Shown here: positions 6,045 through 8,264 of the stretch, in pieces
Layout of the letters: each line of letters starts with the position of its first letter
How positions within the stretch are numbered: the stretch's first letter is position 1
Assembly: GCA_905236225.1 (NCBI GenBank)
Contig: CAJOPM010000016.1
Span: 1 to 8,264, forward strand
Source: an uncultured Eubacterium sp.
GTDB lineage: Bacteria; Bacillota; Clostridia; Lachnospirales; Lachnospiraceae
Reading direction: 5' to 3'
Length of the DNA stretch: 8,264 nt
Program-made: the position numbers and the translations under genes
The notes under the pieces: model-generated
What the model saw: only the letters and a program-made list of their open reading frames with translations
Databases searched by the model: none
Told to the model about the DNA's origin: nothing

Positions 6045-6899
6045 ATGAAAATAGGATTAATAGTAGAAGGCGGCGGAATGAAATGCGCCTACGGCGCTGC
6101 CGTTTTAGATCGTTTTTTAGATGATAATGTTAATTTTGATTATGTAATAGGCGTATCAGCCGGTTCAGCTAATGCAGCAAGTTTTTTAGCTCATCAACGT
6201 GACAGAAACCGCAGATTTTATACCGATCATATATCGGACCCGGAATATTTCGGTTTTAAAAGTTTTCTTAAGACGGGAAATCTCTTTAACCTATACCATA
6301 TTTATGCCGATATTACCAATTCCTACGGCACAGATCCGCTTGACTATGAAGCTCTTTCAAAAAATCCCGCTCAATATTATGTGGTAACTACCGATGCCTT
6401 TACCGGAAAACCTAAATATTTTGACGGACATTCCATTCCAAAAGATGACTATAGAATCATTATGGCATCATGCGCAATTCCAGCAGCATGCAAACCCGTA
6501 ACATTAGATGACGGTCGCAAATACTTTGACGGCGGTGTCAGTGATTCTATCCCTGCCCAAAAGGCTATGGATGACGGTTGTGACAAGATAGTAATTATCT
6601 CTTCTAAACCCAGAGATTATGTTAAAAAGCCCGAAGGTATGAAAGCACTGTATTCTATTTTATGTGTTCGTTATCCCAAAATTATTGATGCTTTGAATAA
6701 TCGCCATATTATGTACAAAAAATGCCAAGATACCATGTTCAAGCTTGAGCAGGAAGGAAAAGCATTTATATTTTGCCCGAGCCGCGCTCTTGCCATGAGC
6801 ACTTATGGTATGAACAAAGATGACAATCAGGCTCTTTATGACTTGGGAATAAGTGACTATGACAGCTGCCGGGATAAATTTTTAAACTGGATTAAATAA
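6045..6899 (+). CDS. Patatin-like phospholipase/esterase family protein
   Basis: This 284-residue protein has the bacterial patatin fold, which uses a Ser-Asp dyad to hydrolyse acyl esters, probably of lipids. Visible features are the oxyanion-loop EGGGMK (8-13), the nucleophile elbow GVSAG (36-40, with Ser38), and the DGG motif (162-164, with catalytic Asp162) in KYFDGGVSDSIP. Residues after about 185 form the family's C-terminal region. The overall pattern resembles E. coli YjjU more than plant patatins or ExoU. No signal peptide or membrane segment is seen, so it is probably cytoplasmic or peripheral to the membrane. The start at 6045 is set by the AAGAGGT site. It is divergent from the acetyltransferase gene and 96 bases ahead of the HD-domain gene. 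The physiological substrate is unknown. Confidence 0.88.
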   Translation: MKIGLIVEGGGMKCAYGAAVLDRFLDDNVNFDYVIGVSAGSANAASFLAHQRDRNRRFYTDHISDPEYFGFKSFLKTGNLFNLYHIYADITNSYGTDPLDYEALSKNPAQYYVVTTDAFTGKPKYFDGHSIPKDDYRIIMASCAIPAACKPVTLDDGRKYFDGGVSDSIPAQKAMDDGCDKIVIISSKPRDYVKKPEGMKALYSILCVRYPKIIDALNNRHIMYKKCQDTMFKLEQEGKAFIFCPSRALAMSTYGMNKDDNQALYDLGISDYDSCRDKFLNWIK

Positions 6900-6933
6900 A
6901 TGCATTTTTCTTTTAATTCATAGTAGTTTACTA

Positions 6934-6967
6934 TTGAAATGAACCATTAAAAATGATAGCATTTTTA
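6934..6967 (+). promoter_or_regulatory. Candidate promoter and palindrome before the HD-domain gene
   Basis: TTGAAA (6934-6939) and TAGCAT (6957-6962) are separated by 17 bases, a fair -35 with a weak -10. A 20-base interrupted palindrome, TAAAAATG and CATTTTTA around a four-base centre (6948-6967), covers the -10. It could be an operator or a weak AU-rich hairpin ending the patatin transcript. No better terminator is seen between 6900 and 6995. Confidence 0.35.
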
Positions 6968-6995
6968 TAGATGAATTAGGGAGAAGGTATAGATT

Positions 6996-8105
6996 ATGAA
7001 ACTTGTCAAAGTAGAAGATTTAAAGATTGGCATGAGACTTGCCAACTGTGTCTATAACAGTAACGGCGTCTTGCTTTACGAGCGCGGCAACGGACTGGTT
7101 GCGGCTGCCCTTAATGCACTGCAAAACAGTGATTGCTATGGCGTATACGTCTTAGATCCCACAGAGCCGGTTCCTCCCATGACAGAGGGCGAGCTTGAAT
7201 TCGAGCGTCAGCAGAGTGTTCAGTGGCCAAAGTTAAAGCAAAATCTCGACTCTATTATTTCGGGAAATCCATTTTCAGAGCTTGATCCTCTTGTAAATGA
7301 GATTGTTACAACATCTCTCAAGCAGCAACAGGCAATCAGCTTTTTCCAGACAGTTCGAGGACCATCCGATCAGCTGTATAAGCATACACTTAATGTTGCT
7401 TCTATAGCTTGTATGATTGCCAATAAGATGAATTTTTCTCCTGCTGATATGTATGCCATCACTTTTGCTGCTATCATTCATGATATTGGCAAGTTGTATG
7501 CTGATCCCGAGATTTTATTTAAGCCTTCAACCCTAACAAAAGAAGAACTCGAATCTGTTAGAAGCGCCGAGCGCAAAGGATATGACCTGATTACCAAAAA
7601 TTCATCCGTGCCCTCCTCTATCAGAAGATATATAGTTCAGTTTAATCAGCATTCTATAAATAAGACAAAGGGCGCTGATGATAACGATATCGACTTTGAT
7701 AAATATCTCTTAGGCACTAAGATTCTTAAAACAGCCGATGTTTTTGATCTTATGACATCATTTAGAGTGTACAAAGATCCTACATCTATCTATAGCACCG
7801 TATGCTATATGATGAGTTCACCCAAACTTTATTCTCCGGAAGTTGTTCATGCTCTAGCTGAATGCATTCAAGTGCTTCCTGCCGGTGCTTGCGTAGAACT
7901 GATGTCCGGCAAGACTGCCCTGGTTCTTTCCGAAAACAAGGCCGACCTTAGAAAGCCGACGCTTCTTATTTTTGATACTAATTCGATAGTGGATTTAAGT
8001 CACAGCACTGAAGTTGGTATGCAGATTAAAGATATCCTTAAGAACTATGATCACAGAGTAAAGATGGATATGAACTCTCTTAATCAAAATAAAAGTTTAG
8101 TTTAA
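6996..8105 (+). CDS. Degenerate HD-GYP-like protein (HD domain, GYP motif lost)
   Basis: The 369-residue protein follows the architecture of clostridial HD-GYP proteins. A small N-terminal domain (LKIGMRLANCVYNSNGVLLYERG, about 9-31, to 57) precedes a linker, an HD domain (about 126-275) and a C-terminal beta domain (about 293-345, PAGACVELMSGKTALVL). HD-GYP enzymes hydrolyse cyclic di-GMP. Here His130, HDIGK (162-166) and ADVFDLMTS (247-255, with Asp248) remain. The usual histidine in the helix after HDIGK is replaced (SAERKGYDLI, 190-199), and the HHE..DGSGYP segment has become QHSINKTKGADD (218-229). Cyclic di-GMP cleavage is therefore doubtful; ligand binding or another phosphohydrolase activity is possible. 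The ATG follows GGGAGAAGG (6979-6987) by eight bases. No transmembrane segment or receiver domain is seen. The stop codon lies inside an inverted repeat. Confidence 0.85.
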   Translation: MKLVKVEDLKIGMRLANCVYNSNGVLLYERGNGLVAAALNALQNSDCYGVYVLDPTEPVPPMTEGELEFERQQSVQWPKLKQNLDSIISGNPFSELDPLVNEIVTTSLKQQQAISFFQTVRGPSDQLYKHTLNVASIACMIANKMNFSPADMYAITFAAIIHDIGKLYADPEILFKPSTLTKEELESVRSAERKGYDLITKNSSVPSSIRRYIVQFNQHSINKTKGADDNDIDFDKYLLGTKILKTADVFDLMTSFRVYKDPTSIYSTVCYMMSSPKLYSPEVVHALAECIQVLPAGACVELMSGKTALVLSENKADLRKPTLLIFDTNSIVDLSHSTEVGMQIKDILKNYDHRVKMDMNSLNQNKSLV

Positions 8106-8235
8106 CTCAGTCGGAGAAATCCCCCACCTCTAAGCGTTAGCGTAGGTGGGGTTATGACAAACTATACTCAGTCAGGGTACCCTAAAGGACTAGGAATGCT
8201 AAGCATTCCGTCGCAAGCTCCGACTTAAGTTAAAC
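8100..8235. repeat. Structured inverted-repeat element, possibly an IS200/IS605-type remnant or ncRNA
   Basis: GTTTAACT-C-AGTCGGAG (8100-8116) pairs with CTCCGACT-TA-AGTTAAAC (8218-8235): 16 bp with a 1x2 internal loop. Inside are CCCCACCT/AGGTGGGG (8122-8129 with 8144-8151), capped by CTAA/TTAG around GCG (8130-8140). There is also a 10-bp palindrome around a GGTACC (8174-8183) and GGAATGC/GCATTCC with a three-base loop (8193-8209). ACTCAGTC occurs twice (8105-8112, 8166-8173). The GC-rich hairpin recalls the ends of IS200/IS605 elements and their TnpB-associated guide RNAs, but this is a remembered resemblance. No transposase or TnpB reading frame is present. A small inverted-repeat element or an RNA gene are alternatives. 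Either strand could be the functional one. The sequence after it (8236-8264) shows no gene and runs to the window end, so the element may continue. Confidence 0.45.
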
Positions 8236-8264
8236 GCTCCGCTTTTGATGCGCTTAAGATTTGC

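Noticed and set aside
8122..8155. GC-rich hairpin as an ordinary intrinsic terminator of the HD-domain gene
   Set aside because: The bases after the stem (TTATGACAAAC) do not form a U tract, and the hairpin sits inside a larger inverted-repeat structure; termination may occur but is not the simplest reading.
8166..8226. TnpB C-terminal coding remnant on the minus strand
   Set aside because: Only short stretches of fewer than 20 codons are open between stops, and none carries a recognisable TnpB motif.
8106..8264. CRISPR array or tRNA gene at the right end
   Set aside because: There are no regularly spaced repeats of CRISPR length, and no cloverleaf with a T-arm consensus can be traced on either strand.

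Overview
The window reads as a stretch of a low-GC Firmicutes chromosome, most likely a Lachnospiraceae-type gut Clostridium relative (Lachnospira, Roseburia or Eubacterium are guesses by protein style, not by search). The grounds are AT-rich intergenic DNA, strong AGGAG-type ribosome binding sites, a pta-ackA acetate pathway, a long-form serine acetyltransferase with a cysteine cluster, and a clostridial-style HD-GYP-like protein. Seven complete protein genes fill about 8.1 kb, and nearly all of them are ordinary chromosomal genes.

Layout. Positions 1-57 hold an intrinsic terminator that closes a minus-strand block: tmcAL (3727-2474), pta (2354-1356) and ackA (1270-80). pta has its own clear promoter just after tmcAL, and a stem-loop lies between pta and ackA. 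Divergent from tmcAL is a histidine phosphatase gene (3816-4409). Its 3' end overlaps by 11 bp the 3' end of a convergent maf-type gene (4989-4399). maf follows a serine O-acetyltransferase gene (5933-4995) by 5 bp, so the two probably form an operon. A patatin-like hydrolase gene (6045-6899) diverges from the acetyltransferase gene. Their two promoters appear to share one overlapping -35 site. A degenerate HD-GYP-like gene (6996-8105) follows. The last 160 bases carry no gene but are densely structured.

How the genes work together. Pta and AckA convert acetyl-CoA to acetate with ATP formation. TmcAL consumes acetate and ATP to acetylate the wobble cytidine of elongator tRNA-Met, so its position beside pta-ackA is functionally suggestive. 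CysE/EpsC-type acetyltransferase also consumes acetyl-CoA, for cysteine synthesis. The phosphatase, Maf and patatin genes have no evident pathway link to these.

Most unusual parts. (1) A structured element at about 8100-8235 has 16-bp inverted ends and internal GC-rich hairpins resembling IS200/IS605 ends or a TnpB-type guide RNA scaffold. Its left arm contains the stop codon of the HD gene. (2) The HD-GYP protein has lost the GYP motif and several metal ligands. (3) The acetyltransferase/patatin divergent promoter shares its -35 sequence. No clearly new multi-gene system is visible.
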